From CAVVZJ01 sp963752755 (GTDB lineage Bacteria > Planctomycetota > Planctomycetia > Isosphaerales > Isosphaeraceae), in the NCBI GenBank assembly GCA_963752755.1, contig CAVVZJ010000004.1, positions 186,001 through 250,000 on the forward strand: a stretch of DNA of 64,000 nt. Direction: 5' to 3'. Below the pieces are notes generated by a model, which saw only the letters and a list, made by a program, of their open reading frames with translations, was not told where the DNA came from and ran no database searches. A program made the translations under genes and the position numbers. Positions 9,423 through 18,824 of this stretch are shown one piece after another (the stretch's first letter is position 1; the number at the start of each line of letters is the position of its first letter).

Positions 9423-10211
9423 ATGAAGTGCCGACTGATTGCCGTCGCGGGCCTACTGGCCTTGCTGGCTGCCGAGACACGAGCGGACCCCCTGTATTCC
9501 GGGGCGGCGAAGGCAGTGCTGACCTTGGACAGTATCACGGGTGGCTCAACAACGGACGTGATCGCGCTGGCGACCCCCAGCGATAATACGTCGCAATCAA
9601 CAACCGGTTCCGGTTTATCTCGCGAGTGGCACCCCGAGCGCCACCGCGACCGCGACGTACGCCGGTATCCATCCGGCCATCAACGACACAATCACGCTGG
9701 AGGCGATCGTCGGCGGTGGGGTGACCGGTGGAAGCGGCAGCTCGAACGAGTCCGCCACGACCAGCAGCGGGCTGAGCATCGTGAATACGAGTGGCAGTGC
9801 GATCACGCTCAATTTCACGTTTGATTACAACTATTCCTGTTCAGGCGTCCACGACGGACTGCCTTGCAGTCAGCCAATGCTTCCGCGAGCATTTCCCTGA
9901 AGGTCACCCCGAGCGTTGCTGGCACGCCCGATCCTGTTCTCGCCCCGTCCGTGACCGCCAGTGGCGGAAGTTCGCAGTCGGATCAATCCAGTGGCTATCC
10001 GAGCTTCATCACGCAAAACTTCTCGATCACGATCGGTTCGGCTCGAAGTCGCCACGATCACACTGCGGACGAATACGAGTGGCAACGCGGTGCTGACCTC
10101 GGTCCCTGAGCCGGCCTCGCTGGCCCTGGTTGGCATCGGCCTGGCCGCTGGCATCCCGCTCTCGATCCGACGACGCGTCGGCTCCAGCAGTCGCGAGCGA
10201 ACGCCGCCTGA
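9423..10211 (+). CDS. PEP-CTERM sorting-signal protein (frameshifted)
   Basis: The ATG at 9423 (AGGAAAAATCTTC upstream) gives the signal peptide MKCRLIAVAGLLALLAAETR followed by ADPLYSGAAKAVLTLDSITG. After a shift near 9610 the frame reads VYLASGTPSATATATYAGIH, INDTITLEAIVGGG and SGSAITLNFTFDYNYS. Further shifts lead to SANASASISLKVTPSVAG and TITLRTNTSGNAVLTS, then the sorting tail VPEPASLALVGIGLAAGIPL with SIRRR. The VPEP motif, one hydrophobic helix and a basic end make up the signal recognised by exosortase, so the mature protein is probably exported and processed at the envelope. The Thr/Ser-rich body resembles no enzyme. In the frame that best fits, the stop is TGA 10209-10211, just before a rho-independent terminator. 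Confidence 0.75.
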
Positions 10212-10248
10212 GGATCGGCTCGCGACCATTCGTCGGTTCTCCCAGGAT

Positions 10249-10295
10249 CGCCCCGCCCCACTCGCCACACGACGTGAGTGGGACGGGGCGTTTTT
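10249..10295 (+). terminator. rho-independent terminator
   Basis: CGCCCCGCCCCACTC (10249-10263) pairs, with one mismatch, with GAGTGGGACGGGGCG (10276-10290), followed at once by TTTTT (10291-10295). It ends the PEP-CTERM transcript and lies between it and the convergent UbiD-family gene. Confidence 0.85.
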
Positions 10296-10328
10296 GCACG
10301 TCCCACGTACTGCGCAACAACACACCAA

Positions 10329-12165
10329 TCAGAGGATTCCGTGCAGCGGTCCCCCAGGCGCACCGAGGGAGTCGACCCGCCGCTCGACCTCGGGGTCGTC
10401 CTCCAGCGGCGGTGCGTGGTGCGGCTTGATCCGGGCGTCGATGACCAGCGGACCCCGGCAGCCCCAGTGCTTGTGGTCCACGAACGCCCCGATCCCATCG
10501 ATGTCGGCCGCCGGGTCGGATCGGGTGAACGTCACCCAGAGGAAGTTCCGCAACGAGCCCGCCGCGAACTCGCTGTCATCGACGAGCACGATCCACGGGA
10601 ACGCCCCGATCGGATCACCTCCCGCAAAGGACTCGGCAGAAGTCCCGGAGCGAGCGATCGTTGCCCCCCCCCGACCGCGGCGCCCGCACGACCAGCACGC
10701 CCGGCAGAGCGACCCGGGGCTGGGAGAAGCCGTCCGGCAGGTGGAGTCCGCCGGGCAATTCCGTCGGCAGGTCTCGCCGTTTCGGTCCCGCGCGGCGATC
10801 ACGACCTTGGACCCCTGGTTGAACCCGTGGCCCGAGTAGTCGAGCGTGTCGATCGTCGTCCGGGTCTGGAAGTGCAGGTCGTTCGACCAGTCGACCCGCT
10901 CGAGCAGGTGCCGGAGGAAGGCGGGGATGTCGTGGATGTCGAGTCGCGGGTCGTCCTCGCGGGCGACGATCAGCAGGTACTTCGCCAGCGACATCTGCCC
11001 CTGGCCGAGGATCGCGTTGGCCTGCGTCAGCAGTTCCTGCGGCCGGCGGACCTCGGCATACGGCACATACCGCTCGCTGCCGATCGCCAGCAGGAGCGGG
11101 TGGACCCCGGCCGCGTCGACCGCGTGGACGGCGTGGACGCCCGGGAGGACGGTCGGGATGAGCGGCCCGGTCAGCTCGTGGATCAGGGCGCCGAACGACG
11201 TGTCCTCCTGCGGCGGCCGGCCGACCGACGTGAACGGCCAGATCGCGCCGTGGCGGTGATAGACCCGATCGACCCTCAGGACCGGGAAGTCGTGGGTCGA
11301 GGCAGTAATAGCCGAGGTGGTCGCCGAACGGCCCTTCCGGCTTCGGTGCGCTCGGGATCGACCGTGCCGCAGATCACGAAATCGGCCTCGGCCGGCATCG
11401 GCAGCAATCCTTCGGGGCTGACCATCCGGATCCGACGCCCGCCCAGCGCCCCGGCGAAGCCCAGCTCGGGCAAGCCCTCGGGCAAGGGCATCACCGCCGC
11501 CACCGTCAAGGCCGGCGGACCGCCGACGAAGACGTTGACCCTCAAGCGGCTCCCCGCGCCGGATCGCCGCCGCGTGGTGGACGCCGATCCCGCGGTGGAT
11601 CTGGTAATGCAGGCCGACCTCCCGGTTCGGCTCGTAGTCGTTGCCCGAAAGCTGGACCCGGTACATCCCCAGGTTCGACCGCGCCAGGCCGGGCCGGTCG
11701 GGGTCCTCGGTGTAGACCTGCGGCAAGGTGACGAACGGCCCGCCGTCGTTCGGCCAGGAGACGAGCTGCGGCAGGCGGTCGAGGGTCGTCCGGTTCGCCA
11801 GGATCGGCCCGGAACGGACCCGCTGCGGGAGCAGGTGGAGGGCCGTGCCGGGCAAGCCGCGATACCGCCAGGGCCGCTTCAAGGCGCGCCGGCGGCTGGA
11901 CCTTCAGCTCGACCAGCCGACGGACCGCCTCCAGCGTGTCGCGGAAGAGGAACCGCGTCCGCTCGATCGTCCCGAAGAGGTTGCCGACCATCGGGAAGTG
12001 GCCCCCCTTGACCCGCCGGAAGAGGATCGCCGGCCCCCCGCCTCGTAGACCCTCCGCTGGATGGCGCCGGCCTCCAGGTACGGGTCGATCTCCGCTTCGA
12101 TCGCGACGAGCTGGCCGGTGCGTGCGGAGGTCGTCGAGGCAGTCGGCGAGGTTGCGATAGCCCAT
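10329..12165 (-). CDS. UbiD-family (prenyl-FMN-dependent) decarboxylase (frameshifted)
   Basis: The reading starts MGYRNLADCLDDLRTHR at the ATG at 12165. It continues through several one-base shifts as QLVAIEAEIDPYLEAGAIQR, GPAILFRRVKGGHFPMVGN, NLGMYRVQLSGNDYEPNREV, GLHYQIHRGIGVHHA, VFVGGPPALTVAAVMPLPEG, PILRVDRVYHRHGAIWPFTS-like sequence and HELTGPLIPTVLPGVHAVHA. These are hallmark UbiD segments: substrate and prenyl-FMN binding, then the GVHAVHAVD region. The reconstructed length is about 610 residues, the long form of the family. UbiD enzymes non-oxidatively decarboxylate aromatic or unsaturated acids using prenylated FMN made by UbiX. A UbiX gene sits close by, with ubiE and ubiA, so late menaquinone synthesis is the likely role (inference). 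The gene is divergent from ubiE with 138 bases between the starts. Confidence 0.8.
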
Positions 12166-12303
12166 GAGTCGAGCGGTTCTCGGATGTGAGCGAAGTCGGC
12201 GTGCGGGCACAGGCCCTACCAGGAAGCCTAGGAAGCCGGCCGACAGACGGCCAGGGGACACGCGATCATGGACAATCGGCGGCGGGCGCGTATATCATTC
12301 TCC

Positions 12304-13133
12304 ATGAGCTTCCCGCCGGCCCGTGTCGACCGCCCGCCGGCCGTGCCCCCGACCCGATGCCCCGGGACCGAGCCGACCGTGTCGATCCCGACCGCAGAAC
12401 CCGAAGTCCGAGCCGTGGACAAGTCCGGCCGTCGCGTCGAGGCGCATGTTCGCCTCGATCGCGGGCCGGTACGACCTGCTCAACCACCTCTTGAGCCTGA
12501 ACATCGACCGCTCCTGGCGGCGGTTCACCACCCGCGACGTTCCGCCCGTGCCGGGCGTGCCCGTGCTCGATTGCTGCACCGGCACGGCCGACCTCGCCCT
12601 CGCCTACCACCGCGCCGGCCGGGGCCGGTCAGCCCCGTGGTCGGCTCCGACTTCTGCCGCGAGATGCTCCAGATCGGCAACCGCAAGGTCGGCAAGGCCG
12701 GGGCCGACGGAGCACGTCTCCCTGATCGAGGGGGACACCCACCGCCTCCCCTTGCCGGCCGACACCTTCGGCGTCGTCACGGTCGCCTTCGGCCTGCGGA
12801 ACGTCGCCGACACCGTCGGCGGGATCGACGAGATGATCCGCGTCGCCCGGCCGGGCGGCAAGGTGGCGGTCCTGGAGTTCTCCCGACCCCGCGGCGCGAT
12901 CCTCGGCCGGCTCTACCTGCTCTTCTTCCGCCGGATCCTCCCCCGGGTCGGCCAGGCGCTCGCCCCCAACCGCGACGACGCCTACCGCTACCTGCCGGCG
13001 AGCGTCCTCCAGTTCCCCGACGGCCAGGCGATGCTCGACCTGATGGCCGCCCGGGGCCTGACCGACCTGAAGCATGTACCCTCTGACGTTCGGCATCGCC
13101 ACGCTTTACGTCGGGACCAAGCCGCCGCGATGA
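12304..13133 (+). CDS. ubiE: demethylmenaquinone methyltransferase UbiE/MenG (frameshifted)
   Basis: SAM-dependent C-methyltransferase acting at the end of menaquinone synthesis. From the ATG at 12304 the frame reads MSFPPARVDRPPA..., shifts near 12442 into RMFASIAGRYDLLNHLLSLN, then VPVLDCCTGTADLALAYHRA (SAM-binding motif I). Further shifts near 12620 and 12710 lead to VVGSDFCREMLQIGNRK and DTHRLPLPADTFGVVTVAFG, then LRNVADTVGGIDEMIRVARP and GGKVAVLEFSRP. All are UbiE signatures. The last shift near 13078 yields YPLTFGIATLYVGTKPPR, the usual C-terminus. The TGA at 13131-13133 overlaps the ATG of ubiX (ATGA), indicating translational coupling. The N-terminal ~40 residues before RMFASIAG are not conserved and the start is less certain than the rest. 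Confidence 0.87.
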
Positions 13134-13751
13134 ACCCGGCCCGGTCGGACGAAGCCCCGCCCCTCGTCCTCGCCCTCACCGGCGCCAGCGGCGCCCCGTA
13201 CGCCGTCCGCCTGCTCCGCATCCTCGGCCGGGCCGGGCGGACCGTCCACCTGACGATCAGCCCCAGCGCCGTCGAGGTGCTCCGCGAGGAGACCGACCTT
13301 GCCATCGACCTGTCCCCTGCGCGGTTCGACCCGGCGCTCCTTCGGCGACCTCGCCCCCGGCCGGCTGGTCTATCACCACCACGCCGACTTCTCCGCCGGG
13401 ATCGCCAGCGGCTCGTTCCCGACGGCCGGCATGGTCGTCTCCCCTTGCAGCATGAGCACCCTCGCCGCGATCGCCCACGGCATCACCACGAACCTGATCA
13501 CCCGCGCGGCCGACGTCCACCTGAAGGAGCGTCGCAAGCTGATCCTCGTGCCCGCGCGAGACCCCGCTGAGCCTGGTCCACCTCGAAAACATGGCCTCCG
13601 TCACCCGCGCCGGCGCGGTCGTCCTGCCCGCGATGCCCGGCTGGTATCATCGCCCCCGCGGCCTCGACGACCTGATCGACTTCGTCGTCTCCCGGATCTG
13701 CGACCAGCTCGGCATCGCCAACGACCTGACGCGACGCTGGGGGGAAGTTGA
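13130..13751 (+). CDS. ubiX: flavin prenyltransferase UbiX (frameshifted)
   Basis: Transfers a dimethylallyl group to FMN, producing the prenyl-FMN cofactor needed by UbiD decarboxylases. It starts at the ATG at 13130, overlapping the ubiE stop. LVLALTGASGAPYAVRLLRI is the FMN-binding N-terminus. A shift near 13335 leads to SFPTAGMVVSPCSMSTLAAI and AHGITTNLITRAADVHLKER. One extra G near 13553 must be removed to read LVPRETPLSLVHLENM. VLPAMPGWYHRP and DLIDFVVSRICDQLGIA then complete the family pattern. In the best frame it ends ...RRWGGS with TGA 13749-13751, giving about 206 residues, the normal size. Position directly after ubiE and across from a UbiD-family gene supports one menaquinone unit. 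Confidence 0.87.
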
Positions 13752-13821
13752 CAGTCTTTGCGACGATCTTCACACGTGCTTCCGTCGGCCCCACTGGCCG
13801 AAGCCAGGATCAACCGCGACC

Positions 13822-14734
13822 GTGACGGCAATCCGACAATCCGCAATCTCCAATTCGCAAGGCTCCGGCTCGCCGCGTCCTCCTGACCGGCGCCTCGGCG
13901 GGGCTCGGCCGTGAGCTGGCCGACCAGCTGGCCGGCAAGGGGCATCGTCTGGTGCCTGGTGGCACGGCGGGCGGAGCGACTGGAAGAACTCGCCGCGCGG
14001 TTGCGAGATCGGCCGTCTCCCGGCGCCGAGGTCCACGTCCTGCCCGCCGACCTCGCCGACCCGGAGGCTCCGGGCCGGCTGGTCGCGGAGGCGGTCGACC
14101 GGCTCGGCGGTCTGGACGTGCTGATCAACAACGCCGGCCTCGGCCTGCCGCGCTTCTTCGGCGAGTCGGAGCCCGACGACCTCGCCCGCCAGCTCGCCGT
14201 GAACCTGATCGCGCCGTTGCTCCTGACCCGGCACGCCCTGCCGCACCTGATCGCGTCGCGGGGCCTGGTCATCAACATCGGTTCGGCGATCTCGGCGATG
14301 GCGAACCCGTCGCTGGGTGCCTACGGCACGACCAAGGCCGGCCTGGCCTACTTCACCGAGGCGCTCCGTCGCGAGGTCCGTCACAAGGGGGTGCGGGTCT
14401 GCCTGGTCGAGCCCGGCCCGGTCGAGACCGAATTCTTCGAGGCGGTCCAGTCCCGTGCCCGCGACGGCCGCAAGGCCCTCGGAGCCTCGCCGCCCAGCGA
14501 TGGGCTCTACAACGCCCTCCGCGACCGCCCGCCACGCTTCCTCGCCATACGACGCCCCGCGACGCCGCGCGCCGGATCGCCCGGCTGCTCGACCATCCCC
14601 GCCGGCGGCTCTCCTTCCCCCGCCGCGCCGTCTGGCCGTGGCGGGCGATCGGGGCCTTCTTCCGCGCTTTCCCCGGCCTGGGCGACCTCGCCATCTCGGC
14701 GATGGCCGCGCGGATCGAGCGGGAGCAATGTTGA
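13822..14734 (+). CDS. short-chain dehydrogenase/reductase (frameshifted)
   Basis: A classical Rossmann-fold SDR. It shows RRVLLTGASAGLGRELADQL (TGxxxGxG cofactor motif), then LDVLINNAGLGLPRFF (NNAG), VINIGSAISAMANPSLGAYG followed by TTKAG (catalytic Ser and YxxxK) and VRVCLVEPGPVETEFF. One-base shifts occur near 13950 and near 14550. After the second, DAARRIARLLDHPRRRLSF, then WRAIGAFFRAFPGLGDLAIS and AARIEREQC, form the C-terminus, ending TGA 14732-14734. The start is unresolved: no ATG precedes RRVLLTG in frame, and 13822 is a GTG just after an in-frame stop, so treat the 5' end as approximate. It lies between ubiX and ubiA on the same strand and is probably in the menaquinone transcription unit, but its substrate is not evident. 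Confidence 0.75.
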
Positions 14735-14794
14735 CCCCTCCCGACCCGGGAAGCCGGCTGACCCGCCTCTCTCGATGGATTCCAGCATAATCCC

Positions 14795-15669
14795 ATGTTC
14801 CGACGCCTCGCCTACATCCTGGGCATGATCAAGTTCAGCCACACCCTCTTCGCGCTGCCGTTTGCCCTGCTGGGCGCGGCGCTGGCGGCGCGAGGTCCGT
14901 CGGGCTGGGCCGCGAGGCCACGCGACTGGCTGGGCATCCTGCTCTGCATGGCGACCGCCCGCTCGGCGGCGATGGCGTTCAACCGGCTGGTCGATCGCAA
15001 GATCGACGCCGCCAACCCCCGGACCGCCACGCGCCACCTGCCCGCCGGGCGGCTCTCGGTGGGGTCGGTCGTCGACGTTCACGGCCGCCTGCGCCGCGCT
15101 GTTCGTCGCCTCGACGCTGCTGTTCCTGCCCAATCGCTGGCCCTTGATCCTCGCGGTGCCGGTGCTGGCCTGGCTGCTCGGCTACTCGCTGGCGAAGCGG
15201 TTCACCAGCCTGGCGCACTTCTGGCTGGGCTCGGCCCTGATGCTCGCCCCGATCGCCGCCTGGATCGCGATTCGCGGCGACCTGGCCTGGCCGCCCGTCT
15301 GGCTCGGCCTGGCCGTGCTGCTCTGGGTCGCCGGCTTCGACATGATCTACGCCTGCCAGGACGCCGACTTCGACCGCGCCGCCGGCCTCCGCAGCATCCC
15401 GGCGCGGCTGGGCGTGCGGGGCGCCCTGCGACTGGCCGCGCTCTGCCATGCCTTGATGATCGGCGCTCTGGTCCTGCTCGGCCTCTCCGACTCCCCGCCC
15501 TCGGGCCGCTCTTCTTCGCGGGCGTGGGACTGGTCGCCCTTTTGCTCCTCTATGAGCACGCCCTGGTGCGGCCCGACGACCTGACGCGGGTCAACGTCGC
15601 CTTCTTCCAGGTCAAATCGCGATCAGTCTCGGCCTGCTCGCGGTTGGCCTGGCCGACCTGCTCATCTGA
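14795..15669 (+). CDS. ubiA: UbiA-family prenyltransferase, MqnP-like (frameshifted)
   Basis: Integral membrane prenyltransferase that attaches the polyprenyl chain to the aromatic head group. From ATG 14795: MFRRLAYILGMIKFSHTLFA, then the first aspartate motif NRLVDRKIDAANPRTATRHL (~62-80) and LPAGRLS. A shift near 15075 moves to TAACAALFVASTLLFLPNRW. The second aspartate motif is GFDMIYACQDADFDRAAGLR (~180-198). Hydrophobic helices continue through LGPLFFAGVGLVALLLLYEH. Near 15620 one base is missing: the corrected reading is NVAFFQVNIAISLGLLAVGL with stop TGA 15667-15669, the usual C-terminus. In futalosine-pathway organisms this enzyme is called MqnP. Its neighbours UbiE, UbiX and UbiD agree with that. 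Without correction the last frame runs on into the next gene, producing a false 952-residue fusion. Confidence 0.85.
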
Positions 15670-15946
15670 TCGAGGGCCGCGTCATCCGCGGCGGAGCGGA
15701 GCCGGCCGCAAAAGACCCACAATTGGGACCTTCCGGCGCATGCTGGCGCGACCATGCCGGCATCTCTCCGTGGTTTGGCCCCGAAATTGCTCTAGCCTAC
15801 GTCACCCATACAGCTTGTCGGTTCGGCCCCTCCGGCAGGTCGTCTGGCCGGCCGGGGTGGCCTCCCGCCGGTATCTCGACAACCGGTCCGACGAACGATT
15901 CGATCTCGCCCGCACGGGTGAACTGGAACAGGAGACGGGAAGCGTC

Positions 15947-17653
15947 ATGAACCACGAGATTCACCGCCGCAAGCGTCATGCACGCAAGTTTCAGCCGATG
16001 GGGATGGACGCGCTGGAAGACCGCACCGTCCTCAGCGCCGGGATGACCAGCTCGACGCACACCCTGGCCGCTGCCCAGGTCGGCACGGGCCAGAACTCGA
16101 ACCAGAATACCAACCAGACCCAGCAGGTCCCGCTGGTCAATCAGGTGCTCCAGCAGATCAACCAGCAGTTCGCGCAGTTCGCGACCCAGTACTATCAGCT
16201 CCAGTCGGCCTACTTCGATTCGCTCGGCAGCAACCCCAGCTCCAGCGCCATCGATCTGAACACGTTCCAGACCCAGGTCGGCACGCTGGTGGGCAACCTC
16301 ACGCAACAGGTCCTCGGGACCATCGACGCTGTGCCCGGTGGCGGAGGCATTCTCGACGCCTTCGTCCAGAGGCGACTGAACAGCGACGAGCCGGGCAGCC
16401 TGCGGCATGAGCTGATGTCGATGCCGGCCGTCGGTACCGCCGGCCTGGATCAGGCCGGCTTCGGCCTCACTGCTTCGACGATCCTGCAGGACAGTGCGAC
16501 CGACATCCAGAACTTCACCCGACTGTATGACCAGGGGCTCGCCTTCGCGGTCAACGGCTTCTTCAACGGCTCCCTCCGTTTCTTCAATACCAGCAACTTC
16601 GCGAGTGACCTGCCGCAGCAGTCCTCGAACACCCTGGGGGCCGCCGATCAGGTCATCAACAGCGTCAACCGATACTTCTCCAACTTCGCGTACGCCTACC
16701 AGTCGGCCCTCTCGACGTACCTGGGCTCGGTCAACACGGGCAACTTCGGGTCGGCGGGCGACATCCAGTCGTTCCGCGACACGATCAGTGTGGCCGCGAA
16801 GAACCTTGAGACCGACGTGCTCAACGCCGTCAACGCCGCACCCGGCGGCGCGGGGCCGCTGACCAGTTTCCTCGACAGCCGCCTCAACAGCACCACCCCG
16901 GGCAGCCTGGCCTACGACCTGATGAACCTGCCCCCGGTCGGCACCGCAGGCCTCAGCCCGTCCGGCTTCGCCCTCACCGGTGACACGGTCATCCGCAACG
17001 TCCTGGGCTCCACGCAGAACAGCATCCGGCTCTACGACAGCAGCCTCAACTACGTCGCCAACGGCTTCTTCAACGCCTACTCCTCCCGCTACATTCGCAA
17101 CAACCCGACCACGGGCACCGGCGGAACCACCACCACCATCGGCGCCAACCCCAGCACGGTCCAGGTTGCCCGCGCCCAGAGCAATGCGGCCGCCGGCCAG
17201 GTTCACACGATGGCCTTCCTGCCGTCCGGCCCGTTCACCCAGGGCAACTACAACTACTCGACCGGCGGACTCGGGCTCGGGACCGGCGGACTCGGCGGCT
17301 TCGGCACCGGTATCGGGACGACGACGGGCGGTTTCTTCAACTCCGCCCCGAGCACCTACAACCCGTACAACGGCTTCGGCGGCCTCGGCAGCGGCTTCAA
17401 CTTCGGTGGCACCGGCTTCCCCTTCAACGGCACCAACTACGGCTTCGGCACCGGCTTCGGAACCTTCGGCTCCAACGTCAACCGTGGCTACACCAATCCG
17501 CTGCTGGGCACCAACCCAATGTACGGGACCGGCTTCGGGACCAGCTACGGCGTCGTCGGTCCGAGCTTCACGTCCGGCTTCTCCGGCCTCGGCACCCCCG
17601 GCGCCGGCTTCGGCTACGGTGTGACCCCCAGCTACGGTGGCTTCTACTTCTGA
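15947..17653 (+). CDS. exported protein with N-terminal LEDRTVLS motif, duplicated domain and Gly-Phe-rich tail
   Basis: The ATG at 15947 is preceded by GGAGACGGGAAG. The 568-residue product starts MNHEIHRRKRHARKFQPMGM then DALEDRTVLSAG. This is a variant of the N-terminal LEPR-xLL-type motif that marks many planctomycete exported proteins in place of an ordinary signal peptide. Two homologous blocks follow (about 58-230 and 230-388). Each contains a QVLxxIxxxF-like helix, an AxPGGxGxL turn, RRLNS or SRLNS with PGSL, a PxVGTAGL segment and VNGFFNG or VANGFFNA. A Gln/Asn-rich linker (NSNQNTNQTQQ) precedes them. The last 150 residues are Gly, Phe, Thr, Tyr and Asn (GLGTGGLGGFGTG; FGTGFGTFGS). 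The frame is intact. Function unknown; the composition suggests a surface or matrix protein. Confidence 0.8.
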   Translation: MNHEIHRRKRHARKFQPMGMDALEDRTVLSAGMTSSTHTLAAAQVGTGQNSNQNTNQTQQVPLVNQVLQQINQQFAQFATQYYQLQSAYFDSLGSNPSSSAIDLNTFQTQVGTLVGNLTQQVLGTIDAVPGGGGILDAFVQRRLNSDEPGSLRHELMSMPAVGTAGLDQAGFGLTASTILQDSATDIQNFTRLYDQGLAFAVNGFFNGSLRFFNTSNFASDLPQQSSNTLGAADQVINSVNRYFSNFAYAYQSALSTYLGSVNTGNFGSAGDIQSFRDTISVAAKNLETDVLNAVNAAPGGAGPLTSFLDSRLNSTTPGSLAYDLMNLPPVGTAGLSPSGFALTGDTVIRNVLGSTQNSIRLYDSSLNYVANGFFNAYSSRYIRNNPTTGTGGTTTTIGANPSTVQVARAQSNAAAGQVHTMAFLPSGPFTQGNYNYSTGGLGLGTGGLGGFGTGIGTTTGGFFNSAPSTYNPYNGFGGLGSGFNFGGTGFPFNGTNYGFGTGFGTFGSNVNRGYTNPLLGTNPMYGTGFGTSYGVVGPSFTSGFSGLGTPGAGFGYGVTPSYGGFYF

Positions 17654-17861
17654 GCCCCCGACGGCCCACCGCGGCCCGATCTCGCTCCGAATCCCGGCCG
17701 TCGGCGCCCTGCGCCGGCGGCCTTGTTCGTGCGCTCGTGAGCGATTCCCCACTGGGAGCGAACTCACCTTCACGGCCGCCTCCTCGCGCACTAGGATCGA
17801 GAAAGCGATGCGCCGACGTCTCGATCGGTCGGGCTCCACGCGGCACCCAGAGGAACCAGGC

Positions 17862-18644
17862 ATGCGCAGGTTTTTGCTCGCCCTGAGTTTGTTCGGATTG
17901 CCCTGGAACGCTTTCGCCCAGCGCCCGGTCTCACGACCGAACGCCGACCGCCCCGAGCCCGATCCGCCCGGAATCCGGCCCACGCAACTGGCCGTCTCGG
18001 GCGAGACCAGCCTCGGCGAGGTCCGCTTCCGCGCGACCGTGCTCGTCAAGGATGACGGCAAACTCCTGCTCCTGACGGCCGCCCACTGCCTCGCGCCCGA
18101 GGATGTCGGTCGCGCGATTCAAGTGGCCCACGGCGAGGCTTCGATGGAGGCCCACGTCCGGGCCGTCGTTCGGAATCCCGCCTTCGGCCACGGCCCCCTC
18201 GGTGCCGAGGTTCCGGGAGCGGACAACGCCCTGGTCGAGTTGACCTTCCCCGTCGCCGACTCACCGAACCCGTTGCTCGACCGCATCGAACCCGCCTCCC
18301 TCGCGCCACGGCCGGTCCCCGGACCCGACGGCCGCACCATCCCGATCTACGCCATCGATCAGTTCGAGCACGCTCACGGCGTCCGCGCCGGCAACTACTC
18401 CAACCCCCGCTGGCTCGAATGGGGACCCGGCTACAAGCCGATCCCCGGCGACTCCGGCGGCGGCATCTTCGCCTACCGTCGTCGGCCCGACGGTCCCCCG
18501 ATTCCGATCCTGATCGGAGTCGTCACCGACCGCAGCTCCCGAGGCGGCGGCGCCTCGATCATCAGCCTCCACGACCGCTGGATCGTTCAGGCACTTCGCA
18601 TTCCCGACAAGCCCGAGCCCACCGACGCTCCGTCCGGCCCTTGA
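17862..18644 (+). CDS. secreted trypsin-like serine peptidase
   Basis: The ATG at 17862 follows AGAGGAACCAGGC and starts a signal peptide MRRFLLALSLFGLPWNAFAQ (cleavage likely after AFA). The chymotrypsin-fold triad is visible: His in LLLLTAAHCLAP (~75), Asp in PGADNALVELTF (~120) and Ser in PIPGDSGGGIFAY (~196). The frame is intact at 260 residues, short but typical for a single-domain bacterial trypsin-like protease. It acts outside the cytoplasm; no PDZ domain is present, so it is not a DegP-type protease. It has the same orientation as the repeat protein upstream, about 200 bases away; a shared transcript is possible. Upstream in-frame codons exist but do not encode a sensible leader. Confidence 0.87.
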   Translation: MRRFLLALSLFGLPWNAFAQRPVSRPNADRPEPDPPGIRPTQLAVSGETSLGEVRFRATVLVKDDGKLLLLTAAHCLAPEDVGRAIQVAHGEASMEAHVRAVVRNPAFGHGPLGAEVPGADNALVELTFPVADSPNPLLDRIEPASLAPRPVPGPDGRTIPIYAIDQFEHAHGVRAGNYSNPRWLEWGPGYKPIPGDSGGGIFAYRRRPDGPPIPILIGVVTDRSSRGGGASIISLHDRWIVQALRIPDKPEPTDAPSGP

Positions 18645-18824
18645 TCCCGTCGCCCGGCTCCTCCCCCCTCTCGCGGCAAGTCGCGACCCACGCCGCATCC
18701 CGGCGAGCAATTCGGTTCCTACCCACCCGTTCTCGCGATCGCCGTTGATCCTCCGTTCAATTCCGACTAAAATTTCTGTAACTTGGCCCCCGCCCGGGGT
18801 CGGAACGCAATTGGGGTGGCGAGC

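Noticed and set aside
13826..13862. CAATCCGACAATCCGCAATC-like short direct repeat before the SDR gene
   Set aside because: Only two imperfect copies of an eight-base word; too short and simple to call a repeat element.
14795..17653. Apparent 952-residue UbiA-surface protein fusion
   Set aside because: The UbiA part leaves its conserved frame near 15075 and the following codons to 15946 do not look coding in that frame. The surface protein has its own start and ribosome-binding site at 15947. The fusion is a product of a frameshift.
15797..18061. A 754-codon leftward open frame opposite the duplicated-domain protein
   Set aside because: Antisense to a protein with a clear internal duplication; the leftward frame is Glu/Val/Ala/Gly low complexity with no start signal.
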